DNA of 64,000 nt from positions 56,493 through 120,492 of the forward strand of contig NZ_UTHA01000210.1 of assembly GCF_900582195.1 (NCBI RefSeq), in the 5' to 3' direction. Numbering within the stretch: the first letter of the stretch is position 1; each line of letters begins with the position of its first letter. Source of the stretch: Pseudomonas viridiflava (lineage in GTDB: Bacteria > Pseudomonadota > Gammaproteobacteria > Pseudomonadales > Pseudomonadaceae). This document shows, one piece after another, positions 27,380 to 37,192 of this stretch. The position numbers and the translations under genes are program-made. The notes under the pieces are model-generated. The model saw only the letters and a list, made by a program, of their open reading frames with translations, did not search any database and was not told the DNA's origin.

Positions 27380-28877
27380 GCGGGTGATCCTTCAAAACAC
27401 GGGTGAACGTGCAGGCCTCCTGGTGGAAACCGGCGTCACGAAATACCTTCAACGAGGGCTGATTGCCCGGCATCACCCGGGCACTGATCACGCTCAATTG
27501 CGGCCAGTGAGCTGCAACGAACGCTTCGCCTCGTGCCAACAGTGCCCTGCCCCACCCCAGACCCATTCGCCCCTCGAGCAAATAGATCGAGACTTCGGCT
27601 TCGAAACCGCGCAAGTCATAACGCAGGACACCGACCGCACCGTCATCGGCCTCGGCGATCAACATCAAGCGCTGCGGATTGCGCAAACCGGCGGTCAGCC
27701 AGTTCACGTGCTGCGGCCAATCGATCACAGCGCTGTCCAGCGACCAGCGTCGCACCGCTTCGGCGTTACGCCCGTCAAACAATAATCGCGCATCCTCCAG
27801 CGTCGCAGGGCGCAGCTTGAGCACCGCGCCGGCCAGCGCCACCGCAACGCGCTCGGCACCCCGCCCATCGACCAGGCGCCGCGCATGCTCGGCCAGGCTC
27901 TGACGCAGGTAGACATTGCCCACGACAAAGCCGACCGCGTCACGCAACTGTTCGACACTGACCTGCTCGCGGGCACCCATGAACACATGCGCCCCCGCTG
28001 CGGCCATGACTTCGCCGTTGGCCTGCTGATTGTTCGACACGGCAATACAGATCGTCGGCAGCCCCATAGCCGCCCGCTCCCAACTGGTGCCGCCGCCGGC
28101 GCCGATAAACAGATCAGCCTCAGTCATGCGCTGGTAGAAGTCACTGACAAAACGGTGCAGACGCCAGTTCGGCCGTGTCTCGGCCAAGGCCTGCATTTGC
28201 GCCCATGCCGGATTGTCGGCACCGGCAACGAAGTCCACCTGCAACTCGGGAAAATCCGCCAGGGCGAGCATCGCGTGATGGGTTTGCATCGCGACATCGA
28301 AACCGCCGAAATTGACCAACACCCTTCGCGCCTTGGGTTTGATCTCGATGGCCGGGCAGCGGAATTCTGCGCGCAGCATGGCGTAACGCGGGCCGAGCAA
28401 GGTGCGGCAACCTTCGGGCAACAGGGGCGCGTAGTGTTCGCTCAGGCCGGACAGATTCTGGTTGAGCAGCAGGTCTACGCTGTAACGCCGGGTCGCGAGA
28501 TCATCCACCGCCGCGATGCGATGCGCCCAGCGTCGAGCTGCGGTTTGCCAGTGATGATCGAGGCCGTAATGATCGACGATGATCCAGTCGAATTCAGCCT
28601 GCCCTTCAAGCTGCAAACCCAGTGCATCGATGTCGGCCTGCCACGGCAACATCGATTCGATGGCTTGCTGTGGATCTTCATCGGCGTAGCGCTCAGGCAA
28701 CGCGAACGTTTCAAAACCATCGGCGCTCAAGGCATCCAGTCGATGCCCCGGCAAACGTCGGCAGGCGAAGGCGACATGGCTGCCCTGCCCGCGCAATACG
28801 CGCGCTAGCGTCAGGCAGCGGGCAATGTGGCCGCTACCGATGGTCGGCGAGGCATCGGCGCGAATCAGCACTCTCAT
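27372..28877 (-). CDS. pseG: PseG-PseH fusion: UDP-sugar hydrolase plus N-acetyltransferase
   Basis: The N-terminal part (about 1-340) is PseG, the UDP-2,4-diacetamido-2,4,6-trideoxy-L-altropyranose hydrolase: MRVLIRADASPTIGSGHIAR and the GT-B-like ADLFIGAGGGTSWERAAMGL. The C-terminal part (about 350-501) is a GNAT acetyltransferase with KLRPATLEDARLLFDGRN and SIYLLEGRMGLGWGRALLAR, matching PseH. Two consecutive but non-adjacent steps (acetylation, then UDP removal) are thus in one chain. The gene overlaps pseF and pseI by a few bases. Confidence 0.93.
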   Translation of the reverse strand: MRVLIRADASPTIGSGHIARCLTLARVLRGQGSHVAFACRRLPGHRLDALSADGFETFALPERYADEDPQQAIESMLPWQADIDALGLQLEGQAEFDWIIVDHYGLDHHWQTAARRWAHRIAAVDDLATRRYSVDLLLNQNLSGLSEHYAPLLPEGCRTLLGPRYAMLRAEFRCPAIEIKPKARRVLVNFGGFDVAMQTHHAMLALADFPELQVDFVAGADNPAWAQMQALAETRPNWRLHRFVSDFYQRMTEADLFIGAGGGTSWERAAMGLPTICIAVSNNQQANGEVMAAAGAHVFMGAREQVSVEQLRDAVGFVVGNVYLRQSLAEHARRLVDGRGAERVAVALAGAVLKLRPATLEDARLLFDGRNAEAVRRWSLDSAVIDWPQHVNWLTAGLRNPQRLMLIAEADDGAVGVLRYDLRGFEAEVSIYLLEGRMGLGWGRALLARGEAFVAAHWPQLSVISARVMPGNQPSLKVFRDAGFHQEACTFTRVLKDHPHD

Positions 28878-29569
28878 TGCAGCTCTCCACCAGCCTTGAG
28901 CGCGGCGTAAAGGTATTCGGCGCGTTTCCAGTCTTGGGGCGTGTCAATGTCCTGGACCAGATACCGGGGCAGGATCACCGGCAGACTGGCTGGCGAATAG
29001 AGTACATCGCCGCGCAACCACGCCTCACGACGACCCCAATAGAACTGGCCGGCATCCTGAAAGGCTTCGGGCAGATCCTGCGAACGAGTGTCGCGAAACT
29101 CGGGATACAACGCGCGCAAGGCGCCCTGCCCGTCCAGCGTCAACGCCCGTTGCACCGGAAAACCGAAATCGCAAACGGAGAACGCAAACGACTTGTCCGG
29201 ATGCCGCTGCAGCAACTCGAAGCCTTCACGCAGATAGCGCACCTGCAACAACGGCGCCGTGGCATACACGCAGCAGGCATGGTCGAAGCGTGGCAGTTGC
29301 TGCAGTGCATGCACCATCACTGCAGCGGTGCCGGTAAAATCATCCGCCAGCTGCGCCGGGCGCATAAACGGCACCTGCGCACCGTGTGCTCGCGCAACGT
29401 CGGCAATCTCGGCATCGTCGGTGCTGACCACCACCTGATCGAACAACCCGGAGTCGAGCGCGGTGCGGATCGAACGGACAATCATCGGCACGCCATCGAA
29501 CGGCAAGAGATTCTTGCGCGGGATGCGCTTGCTGCCACCACGGGCCGGGATGATTGCGACGTTGTTCAA
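28874..29569 (-). CDS. pseF: Pseudaminic acid cytidylyltransferase PseF
   Basis: PseF activates pseudaminic acid to CMP-pseudaminic acid. The nucleotidyltransferase signature IIPARGGSKRIPRKNLLPF is at the start, and DQVVVSTDDAEIADVARAHG is downstream. I chose a TTG start at 29569 because it overlaps the stop of the preceding methyltransferase gene (TTGA) and has GGAAAAG upstream. A TTG at 29593 would add eight residues. The 231-residue length fits. Confidence 0.93.
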   Translation of the reverse strand: MNNVAIIPARGGSKRIPRKNLLPFDGVPMIVRSIRTALDSGLFDQVVVSTDDAEIADVARAHGAQVPFMRPAQLADDFTGTAAVMVHALQQLPRFDHACCVYATAPLLQVRYLREGFELLQRHPDKSFAFSVCDFGFPVQRALTLDGQGALRALYPEFRDTRSQDLPEAFQDAGQFYWGRREAWLRGDVLYSPASLPVILPRYLVQDIDTPQDWKRAEYLYAALKAGGELQ

Positions 29570-30186
29570 GGGCGCTTTTCCAGCAGGAACCAAGTGATGT
29601 CGTCCGCCGGGAATTGCGGATCGCGGTGATAGACGAAACCATAATCGAGCAGGTGCAGATCGGCATAGCGATCGAGCATCTCACCAGCGAAATCGCGCTT
29701 GAACAGCTTGCCGCTGTTGCCGCGATAAGGCACCTCCACCGGTGCCGGGTTGTAGTACTCGGCGATCAGGATGTAGCGCCGGCTCAGCTCATACAGCTGC
29801 GCGTACGCGGTCGCCAGCAACTCTGGCGCCAGATGAATCAGCACACCTTTGCTCAGGCTCAGTTCGTAGGTTCGCTCGCGGGGAAAATCGAACAGCGAAC
29901 CCTGCCAGATCTGCGCAATGCCCAGTGCCCGGGCCTGGGCGCAGGCGTTTTCATTGATCTCGACGCCGAACAACTCACTTTGCGGCAACAGTTGATGCAA
30001 CGCCTGCAGGTTGTTACCGGCATTGGTGCCCAGCTCCACCACGCTGTCGATGCGCCCGGCGCGGCTGAGTGCCTTGGCGAACATCGCCAGATTGGTGGCC
30101 ACGAGCGGCTGGCCGATATTGCGATCAACGTATTGGTTACCGAAGTCGCCCTGCCAGAATCTTTCCTGCTCACTCAGATCACGCAT
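29566..30186 (-). CDS. SAM-dependent methyltransferase of the pseudaminate operon
   Basis: The 206-residue protein has the SAM-binding pattern VVELGTNAGNNLQALHQLLP and starts MRDLSEQERFWQGDFGNQYV, as in methylases repeatedly found beside pseudaminic acid genes (pseudaminic acid biosynthesis-associated methylase family). It is between pseC and pseF. It may methylate the sugar, but its acceptor is not known from sequence. Confidence 0.8.
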   Translation of the reverse strand: MRDLSEQERFWQGDFGNQYVDRNIGQPLVATNLAMFAKALSRAGRIDSVVELGTNAGNNLQALHQLLPQSELFGVEINENACAQARALGIAQIWQGSLFDFPRERTYELSLSKGVLIHLAPELLATAYAQLYELSRRYILIAEYYNPAPVEVPYRGNSGKLFKRDFAGEMLDRYADLHLLDYGFVYHRDPQFPADDITWFLLEKRP

Positions 30187-30217
30187 TGCACCCTCCCACC
30201 CACCGCCGCAGCGGGAT

Positions 30218-31375
30218 TCATTCAGTCAGCCGGCGCAATTGCTCGACCACATAGTCTTGCTGCTCGTCACTGAGCAACGGATACAGCGGCAGGCTGATCG
30301 CCTCTGCGTAATAACGCTCGGCTTCGGGGAAGTCGCCCTCGGCGAAGCCCAGGTCGCGATAGTACGGCTGCAGATGCACGGGAATATAGTGCAGGTTCAC
30401 GCCGATGCCCGCCGCGCGCAAGCCTTCGAAGACCTGCCGGTGCGAAAGGTCGATGCGCTCGGTCTGCAAACGCACCACGTACAGATGCCACGCTGATTGC
30501 GCCTCCGCTTGAGCGCTCGGCAACGTCAGCGGCAGGTACGCCAGCAAACGCTCGTAGCGTGCTGCCAGTTCACGGCGACGGGCGATGAAATCGTCCAGTT
30601 TGCCGAGTTGCGACAGGCCCAACGCCGCCTGCAAATCGGTGATCCGGTAATTGAAGCCCAGCTCGATCTGCTGGTAGTACCACGGACCGTGGCTCGGCTC
30701 GCTCATCTGCTGCGGATCGCGGGTCATGCCGTGGCTGCGCAAACGCTGCAAGCGCTCGGCCAGTTGCGGGCGATTGGTCAGCACCATACCGCCCTCGGCA
30801 CTGGTGATGATCTTCACCGGATGAAAACTGAACACCGTCATCGCCGCAAAATCGCCGCAACCCACCGGGCGTCCCGCGTAGGAAGCACCGACCGCGTGGG
30901 AAGCATCTTCGATCACGGTGAAGTTGTAGCGCTCGGCCAGTTGCGCGATGCGGCGCATGTCGCAGCTCTGCCCGGAGAACGCCACTGCCACCAGCACTTT
31001 CGGCAGGTTGCCGTCCTGTTCTGCCTGATCGAGTTTCGCTTCGAGGGCGAAGGTATCGAGGTTCCAGGTCAGCGGATCGATGTCGACGAAATCGACCTCG
31101 GCGCCGCAATAACGCCCGCAATTGGCCGAGGCGAGAAAGGTATTGGGCGTCGTCCACAAACGATCGCCCGGCCCCAGGCCCGCAGCCAGGCAGGCGATGT
31201 GCAGCGCTGCCGTGGCGTTGCACACCGCGACGGCGAAGTCAGCCTGGCAACGCTCGGCCATTGCCTGCTCGAAACGCTCGATGCCCGGCCCTTGGGTCAG
31301 CCAGTCCGACTGCAGCACTTCGACGACGGCATCGATGTCTGCCTGATCGAGGCTTTGCCGACCGTAGGGAATCAT
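30218..31375 (-). CDS. pseC: UDP-4-amino-4,6-dideoxy-N-acetyl-L-altrosamine transaminase PseC
   Basis: PseC is a PLP aminotransferase of the DegT/DnrJ/EryC1 class. The PLP lysine is in TVFSFHPVKIITSAEGGM. Family regions VAVCNATAALHIACLAAGLG and VIEDASHAVGASYAGRPVGC are intact. The 385-residue length is normal. It overlaps pseB by 4 bases. Confidence 0.95.
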   Translation of the reverse strand: MIPYGRQSLDQADIDAVVEVLQSDWLTQGPGIERFEQAMAERCQADFAVAVCNATAALHIACLAAGLGPGDRLWTTPNTFLASANCGRYCGAEVDFVDIDPLTWNLDTFALEAKLDQAEQDGNLPKVLVAVAFSGQSCDMRRIAQLAERYNFTVIEDASHAVGASYAGRPVGCGDFAAMTVFSFHPVKIITSAEGGMVLTNRPQLAERLQRLRSHGMTRDPQQMSEPSHGPWYYQQIELGFNYRITDLQAALGLSQLGKLDDFIARRRELAARYERLLAYLPLTLPSAQAEAQSAWHLYVVRLQTERIDLSHRQVFEGLRAAGIGVNLHYIPVHLQPYYRDLGFAEGDFPEAERYYAEAISLPLYPLLSDEQQDYVVEQLRRLTE

Positions 31376-32373
31376 ACCGAGAGCTTCGCGTGCAGATCGG
31401 CGATCTGGCCGACCGAGAGAAAATGCGGGTTGGTGTCGGAGCGATACTCGAAATCTTCGCTCACGGCACGCCCGCGTTCGCCGAGCTTGTCGACGGCAAA
31501 ATCGACATCGACGCTGGTGAAGCGGATCGACGGCTGGATGGTGTAGTGATCTTCGAACTCGAGGGTCATCCGCGCATCGTCCAGCGGCACCATCAATTCA
31601 TGCAGCTTTTCGCCGGGACGAATGCCGACGTGCTTGTGCGGCAGATGTTCAGCCATGCCGCGCGCCAGATCAACGATGCGGATCGACGGGATCTTCGGCA
31701 CGAACACTTCACCGCCGTGCATGCGCGCAAAGCTGTCGAGGACGAATTGCACGCCATGGTCGAGGGTGATCCAGAACCGCGTCATGCGCTCGTCGGTGAT
31801 CGGCAACTCCTGAGCACCGTCGGCGATCAGCTTGCTGAAGAAAGGCACCACCGAACCGCGCGAGCCGGCCACGTTGCCGTAGCGCACCACGGCAAAACGG
31901 GTTTCCTGCTCGCCGGCAATGTTGTTGGCGGCGACGAACAATTTGTCCGAAAGCAATTTGGTCGCGCCATACAGGTTGATCGGGCTGGCGGCTTTGTCGG
32001 TCGACAGCGCCACAACCTTTTTCACGCCATTGTCGATGGCGGCGGCGATGATGTTCTCCGCGCCGTTGACGTTGGTGCGGATGCATTCGGTCGGGTTGTA
32101 TTCCGCCGCCGGCACTTGCTTCAACGCCGCGGCATGCACCACGTAGTCGATGCCACGCATGGCCTGACGCAGACGATCGGCGTCACGCACATCGCCGATG
32201 AAGTAACGCATGCACGGCGCGTTGAACGTCTGCTGCATTTCGTACTGCTTTAGCTCGTCGCGGGAGAACACCACCACGCGCTTGGGCTGGTATTGCTCGA
32301 GCAGTCGGGTGATGAATTTGCGCCCGAACGAACCGGTGCCGCCGGAGATGAAAATCGATTTACCGTTGAACAT
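31372..32373 (-). CDS. pseB: UDP-N-acetylglucosamine 4,6-dehydratase (inverting) PseB
   Basis: PseB is the first enzyme of pseudaminic acid synthesis and acts on UDP-GlcNAc. The Rossmann motif is in SIFISGGTGSFGRKF. The C-terminal region fits inverting dehydratases. The start ATG at 32373 has AGGAA 7 bases upstream; the longer frame adds a poor N-terminus. 333 residues. Confidence 0.95.
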   Translation of the reverse strand: MFNGKSIFISGGTGSFGRKFITRLLEQYQPKRVVVFSRDELKQYEMQQTFNAPCMRYFIGDVRDADRLRQAMRGIDYVVHAAALKQVPAAEYNPTECIRTNVNGAENIIAAAIDNGVKKVVALSTDKAASPINLYGATKLLSDKLFVAANNIAGEQETRFAVVRYGNVAGSRGSVVPFFSKLIADGAQELPITDERMTRFWITLDHGVQFVLDSFARMHGGEVFVPKIPSIRIVDLARGMAEHLPHKHVGIRPGEKLHELMVPLDDARMTLEFEDHYTIQPSIRFTSVDVDFAVDKLGERGRAVSEDFEYRSDTNPHFLSVGQIADLHAKLSV

Positions 32374-32396
32374 ATGCTGATTCCTGTCCGGCACGC

Positions 32397-35312
32397 TTAA
32401 GCGAGCAACTGCGCCCAGTTGATCGAGGCATTTTCACCCAAAGTGAAACCTTTGCCGGTCAGAGCCAGGTTGGCGTTGTAAGCCGGATCCTGCGCGAAGA
32501 CGCCGCTCCATTTCTCACGCAGTGTCGCCAGTGCTTGCGGCGCCTGCGGCAGCTCACCGGTATGCAGCACCTGCACCAACGGCGTCCACACGGTGAGGTA
32601 ACCTGCCTGACCGGCCTTGAGGCACAGATCGACATCGGCATAACCCTCGGCGAACGTCACTTCATCCAGTCCGCCAAGGGCGTTGAACAGCTCTTTGCGT
32701 ACCATCAGGCAGACCTTCGACACGGCCGAGTAATTCTGCTCGACCGTCAAACGATGCATGTAGCTGTCCGCACTGTGTTTTTCGCCGATGAAGGGCGAAC
32801 CCACGCCATCGTTGAGGCCAAGAATCAGACCGGCCTGAGCGATGTTGCCGTCGCGGTCGACCAGTTTGGCACCGACGACACCCACTTCCGGACGCTGGGC
32901 GTGGTTGAGCAGCGAATCGATCCAGTTCGGGTTGACGACTTCACTGTCGGCGGCCAACAGCACCAGATACTCACCCTGAGCCTGCTCGCTGGCGGCGTTG
33001 TACAGCGCGACTTCGCTCAGCGGCTGATCGGCACGCAGCACATTGACCTTGGCGTGGCGCAGCGTGCCCAGCCAGTCGTTGACCGCTGCCGACTGATTGG
33101 CGTTTGCCGCCAGCAACACTTCATAACGGCTGTAACGGGTTCTGAGCAACACACCTTCCAGGCAGCGGCGCAGCACTGGCAGATCATCGATGACCGGCAC
33201 AATGATCGACACCAGTGGCTGTTCGGTGTGACGGTAATCGATCTGCCAGGTACCCGGCACCGTCGATGTGACCTTGGCCTTGTAGCCGCGATTGCCCAGA
33301 TGACGCAGCAACGCCTGGCGTTCATGAGCATTTTCTTCAAGCTCCGCCGCCTGAGTGATCAGCAACGGCTCGTCGAGATGCGCCAGACCGTCGAGGCCAC
33401 CCTGCTCGATGATGCGCAGCAACAGGTCGAATTCCAGCGCTTTGCTGAAATCGGCCTGATATCCGCCGGCTTCAAGCAACACTTCGCGGCGGATCAACCA
33501 ATGGCGCGCCATCAGTGACGGCACGCTTTGCAGCAGGTCCAGATTGAAACCGGGGCGGAACACGTCAACCAGCGCGCCATTGTCCTTGCGCTGGATCTCG
33601 TCGGTAGCGACGGCACGCACCCCCTCGGCGGACATCAATTCCAGACTGGCGCGCAACAGGCCGCTGGCGGTGAACTGATCACCCGCCTCACCCAGCAGCA
33701 ACCAATCGCTTGGCGACTGCTGAGCGCTCTGGTTGAGCTTGTCGACAAAGTTGCTTTGGGTAACACGGACAAAATGCAGGGTATTTTGTGCCGTCGTCGC
33801 CGCCGGTGCTTCGCCGGTGGTGAACACGACAATCCTGAACGCTTTGCAGTGACCTTCCAGCAGGCTGTCGAGCGACACCTGCAACTTGTCGATGTCGTTA
33901 TCCAGGTCGAGCAGGAAAATGCCGAATTGCGGGCCACCGCCTTCAGTCGCCAGATGTTGGCCAATCGATTCGAGTTGTTCGATCGCCGGCGCGCGAGCCG
34001 CCAGCCACTGCAACAGGCGACCGGACTTCATTTTGCCGAAGACTGGCTGATGATCTTCGACCAGTAGCGTTTCGAGACGGGCGATCCACTCGCGCATGGC
34101 TTGCGCAGCGCTTTCGTCCCCGACGATGTCCAGTTGGGTCGCCAGACGTTTGACCACGGTCAGGTTGAACGCATTCAGATCATGGGCCTGCCATAACCGG
34201 TCTACCACACTTTCCGCCGTGTCGTTATTGCGCGCCTGCAACAGGTGCGCTTGACGGGCCCACACGCCTTCCAGTCCTTCCAGTTGCATGCGACCGGCCG
34301 GCAGGGTGTGCAAGATGAATTCGAACTGCTCCAGACGCTCAAAGAATGCCTGGTTGTAGAACGGCATTTCAACGTACTGCAACGGGCCAAAACGACGATC
34401 CGGCGCCTTCAGTTCCTGGTTCCAGGTCGACTCGATAATCAGCTCGGCGGTCAGCGCCCGCCCGGTCTTCAGGCTATCAGCCATCGCTTCGAAACTTTCC
34501 AGAGCAAAGGCCTTGGCCTGCGCGGCATCCAGCCCTTCGATAGCGGTAGGCAGCGAGACGAGGAAATCGGCAAACGCCTCTCGTTCGGCGACCGATTTGG
34601 CGTCGACGTAGGTCAGCGAGTGATACACATCGGTATTGTGCTCGGAGACACCGTAGTTGATCTCGCGCACTACGTAAGGAATCGGCAGGATGCGGGCCTT
34701 GGCACTGGCCAGCAGGTAGTAGACGTGACCAATTTCCTGCCACTGGAAATTGGTCCCCGGCGGCAACGCCGCATGCCAGTTTTTCATCAGGTCAGTACGG
34801 GTTACCGCGTAGAACGGCGGGATGTACTGGCTCATGTAATCGATGACGCGATCCTGCGCCCGCTCGGACGCATAGTCTTCCTGGACTTTCTTGTCACGGC
34901 GGTAGTAGTTCACGCCATGGGCCAATGACAGGTACATCAGGCAGTAGCCGTGGCACATACCGTAATCAGGGTTGGCATGCAGGAAGCCGACCGACTCTGC
35001 CAGTGAATCATGCAGGATGAAGTCGTCGTCGGCCGCCAGCACCATGTACGGCGTGGTCAGATGCTCGACACCATAGGCCAGCTTGGCCTGCATGCCCCAG
35101 TACGCGAACTGCGGCACGTGGTGGTAGTCGACAGCGGAAAAGTCGCCTTCAGGTCGATCCAGAGTGGAATCGAGCACCATGATTCTGCAGGGCAAGCTGC
35201 TGTAATACTTCACCGCCCGGCGCAAAAACGCCGGCCGATTGTGAGTAATCAGGACGACGGTCAATAGCTCTTCGAGCGGTAGCGCCAGTTCAGTACTGTA
35301 CTTGCCTTGCAT
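32397..35312 (-). CDS. Large glycosyltransferase of the flagellin glycosylation island (GT2 family, multi-domain)
   Basis: The 971-residue protein has an N-terminal glycosyltransferase domain (LLTVVLITHNRPAFLRRAVK; YMVLAADDDFILHDSLAESV), a helical middle, a second degenerate sugar-transferase-like segment and a C-terminal GT2 domain (LVSIIVPVIDDLPVLRRCLE; EYLVLLAADSEVV). Its C-terminal domain shares LLNHAQRPEVGVVGAKL with the 1197-residue protein at 42258. It resembles the Fgt-type flagellin glycosyltransferases known in P. syringae, as an inference. An ATG at 35312 is preferred over the upstream one. Confidence 0.85.
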   Translation of the reverse strand: MQGKYSTELALPLEELLTVVLITHNRPAFLRRAVKYYSSLPCRIMVLDSTLDRPEGDFSAVDYHHVPQFAYWGMQAKLAYGVEHLTTPYMVLAADDDFILHDSLAESVGFLHANPDYGMCHGYCLMYLSLAHGVNYYRRDKKVQEDYASERAQDRVIDYMSQYIPPFYAVTRTDLMKNWHAALPPGTNFQWQEIGHVYYLLASAKARILPIPYVVREINYGVSEHNTDVYHSLTYVDAKSVAEREAFADFLVSLPTAIEGLDAAQAKAFALESFEAMADSLKTGRALTAELIIESTWNQELKAPDRRFGPLQYVEMPFYNQAFFERLEQFEFILHTLPAGRMQLEGLEGVWARQAHLLQARNNDTAESVVDRLWQAHDLNAFNLTVVKRLATQLDIVGDESAAQAMREWIARLETLLVEDHQPVFGKMKSGRLLQWLAARAPAIEQLESIGQHLATEGGGPQFGIFLLDLDNDIDKLQVSLDSLLEGHCKAFRIVVFTTGEAPAATTAQNTLHFVRVTQSNFVDKLNQSAQQSPSDWLLLGEAGDQFTASGLLRASLELMSAEGVRAVATDEIQRKDNGALVDVFRPGFNLDLLQSVPSLMARHWLIRREVLLEAGGYQADFSKALEFDLLLRIIEQGGLDGLAHLDEPLLITQAAELEENAHERQALLRHLGNRGYKAKVTSTVPGTWQIDYRHTEQPLVSIIVPVIDDLPVLRRCLEGVLLRTRYSRYEVLLAANANQSAAVNDWLGTLRHAKVNVLRADQPLSEVALYNAASEQAQGEYLVLLAADSEVVNPNWIDSLLNHAQRPEVGVVGAKLVDRDGNIAQAGLILGLNDGVGSPFIGEKHSADSYMHRLTVEQNYSAVSKVCLMVRKELFNALGGLDEVTFAEGYADVDLCLKAGQAGYLTVWTPLVQVLHTGELPQAPQALATLREKWSGVFAQDPAYNANLALTGKGFTLGENASINWAQLLA

Positions 35313-35366
35313 AACTTCTCTCCACAACCGGCGACTCGCCGAAACAACGCTTGGTGATGTTGCGAA

Positions 35367-36104
35367 TTAACGGACGCGACGCAGATAGCCGTCCGGCGCC
35401 ACGGTGATCAGCAGTTTGTTTTGCAACTGCTGGTCGATCTCGAAATCCTGGTTACCTTCGAGGTATTTCCACACGGCGGTTTTCGGGTTGTCGCCCGGCC
35501 CCCACGGACGATCCGGGAAGAAATCGGCCGGCATGTCTTCAACCACGGTGTCCATGACCACGCAGTAGCTGTCGACCGACACCAGCGGGGCGTACAGACG
35601 CAGCTCCTCCAGCACATGATCGTGGGTGTGATTGGAGTCCAGAACCAGAATGACTTTCTTGCCTTTGGCCGCCGCCTGCACCTGAGCGGCAATGCCCGCG
35701 TCGATGCTCGAGCCTTCGATCATCTTGATGCGCTTGGCCATCGGGTGGCTTTCGATCGCTTCGCGGTTGTGCGGGCGAATGTCGAGGTCGATGCCCAGTA
35801 CTTCGCCGTGGCCTTGCAGCTCCAGCAACGAGGCGTAGTAGATGATCGAACCGCCGTGGGCGATGCCGCACTCGATGACCAGATCCGGTTTGACCTGCCA
35901 GATGATCTCCTGCATGGCCATCATGTCTTGTGGCAGCTGGATGATCGGACGGCCCATCCACGAGAAGTGGTAGCTGTATTTATGCTTGGCCGATTCGTTG
36001 AAGAAATCGCGGGCCAGGCCCGTCAGTTTCTGGTCGTCACCCTGCTGGGCAATCTGTTCCCGGCACTCGGCTTCGAAGGCTTGGTTGATGCTGTTGTCGG
36101 TCAT
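35367..36104 (-). CDS. CmcI/cephalosporin-hydroxylase-type methyltransferase
   Basis: The 245-residue protein has the CmcI family pattern VKPDLVIECGIAHGGSIIYY (SAM site) and ILVLDSNHTHDHVLEELRLY. CmcI-like enzymes in sugar clusters are usually O-methyltransferases acting on deoxysugars. A GTG at 36125 that overlaps the previous stop (GTGA) is an alternative start. Chosen is the ATG at 36104 because the protein then begins MTDNSINQAFEAECRE. Confidence 0.82.
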   Translation of the reverse strand: MTDNSINQAFEAECREQIAQQGDDQKLTGLARDFFNESAKHKYSYHFSWMGRPIIQLPQDMMAMQEIIWQVKPDLVIECGIAHGGSIIYYASLLELQGHGEVLGIDLDIRPHNREAIESHPMAKRIKMIEGSSIDAGIAAQVQAAAKGKKVILVLDSNHTHDHVLEELRLYAPLVSVDSYCVVMDTVVEDMPADFFPDRPWGPGDNPKTAVWKYLEGNQDFEIDQQLQNKLLITVAPDGYLRRVR

Positions 36105-36121
36105 TTTAATAATCTCAAGGG

Positions 36122-37192
36122 TCACTGAAACGAAGCGCTGTCGACGGCGTGATAGACGTAGCGTCCACCGGTCATCCGCTTGATCTCTTCGAGGTAATTG
36201 GAATTCATCACAAACAGGTGGGCGCCCTCGGGCAGCGCGTCCATGGCCTCTTGCGGCGAGGACACCCGCGCGCCGCTCAACGGCAGATAACGCCCCTGTT
36301 TGGCCGGGTTGATGTCCACCACGCGATCCACCGCCACACCCGCACGTTGCAGGAACAGCGAATAGATCACGCCTTTGGACGAAGCGCCCCAGATCGCCGA
36401 ACCCTGCTCGGGGGCGGACTGAATGATCTGCACGGCGCGATCGAGGCTGGCGGTGAACCCGTCAGGCAGGGTCAGGCGCGGCACCGGTTGCTCCGGGGTC
36501 AGGCGCAACGTCGCAAGGTCGGCGACGATGTACAGGTATTGGCCACCGAACAGGTGACCGGCCTCGTGCACCGTGCCGAACATCCGGCGCAGGTCATCGA
36601 GACGGAAATAATTGACGTGTTCGTAGAACAGATCGAACCAGGCTTTGTGCTCGAGAATCCAGTCGAAGCACGGCACTTCGATGTAGATCTGCCCGCCCTG
36701 ATTGGCATTGGCGATTTCGGCGAGGAAGCTCACCGGGTCCTGTATATGCTCCAGCACATGGCGCAGCACGATGGCATCGGCCGCCAGACCAAGACCGCGA
36801 GTGAACGGCGCCTTGATCACGTCGGCGTTTTCGCCTTCGTAAGCCGGATCAATGCCGGTGATCGAATAACCGAGGCCCTTGAGCAACTCAAGAAAGTAGC
36901 CCTTGCCGCAGCCGACTTCGATCAGCTCCTGACCCTTGAAGTGCCTGGCGATGATGCCTTCGACGTCGCTCAAGTGCTTTTGGAACTGGCCGGAATGCGC
37001 CTGCTCGTTCTGGTAATCGGCGTCATAGCTGAGCTTGTCGGCGTCGAACGCGGCGTTGAAGATCAAACCGCTGCGCTCGTCCTGCACCAACAACATGTCG
37101 GCGCTGGCCGAGGCCTGTGCTGATTCGGCATCGGCAAAGGTGCGGTTCTGCAGCACCGGCAGCTCGGTGACCCGGTACAACTCGTGCCTCAT
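36122..37192 (-). CDS. Class I SAM methyltransferase with C-terminal C-methyltransferase domain
   Basis: The 356-residue protein has a SAM-binding motif KGQELIEVGCGKGYFLELLK and a C-terminal Rossmann-like segment SAIWGASSKGVIYSLFLQRA, as in the C-terminal domain of sugar C-methyltransferases. The start ATG at 37192 overlaps the stop of the preceding gene (ATGA). The longer frame to 37360 lies inside that gene and is rejected. Confidence 0.8.
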   Translation of the reverse strand: MRHELYRVTELPVLQNRTFADAESAQASASADMLLVQDERSGLIFNAAFDADKLSYDADYQNEQAHSGQFQKHLSDVEGIIARHFKGQELIEVGCGKGYFLELLKGLGYSITGIDPAYEGENADVIKAPFTRGLGLAADAIVLRHVLEHIQDPVSFLAEIANANQGGQIYIEVPCFDWILEHKAWFDLFYEHVNYFRLDDLRRMFGTVHEAGHLFGGQYLYIVADLATLRLTPEQPVPRLTLPDGFTASLDRAVQIIQSAPEQGSAIWGASSKGVIYSLFLQRAGVAVDRVVDINPAKQGRYLPLSGARVSSPQEAMDALPEGAHLFVMNSNYLEEIKRMTGGRYVYHAVDSASFQ

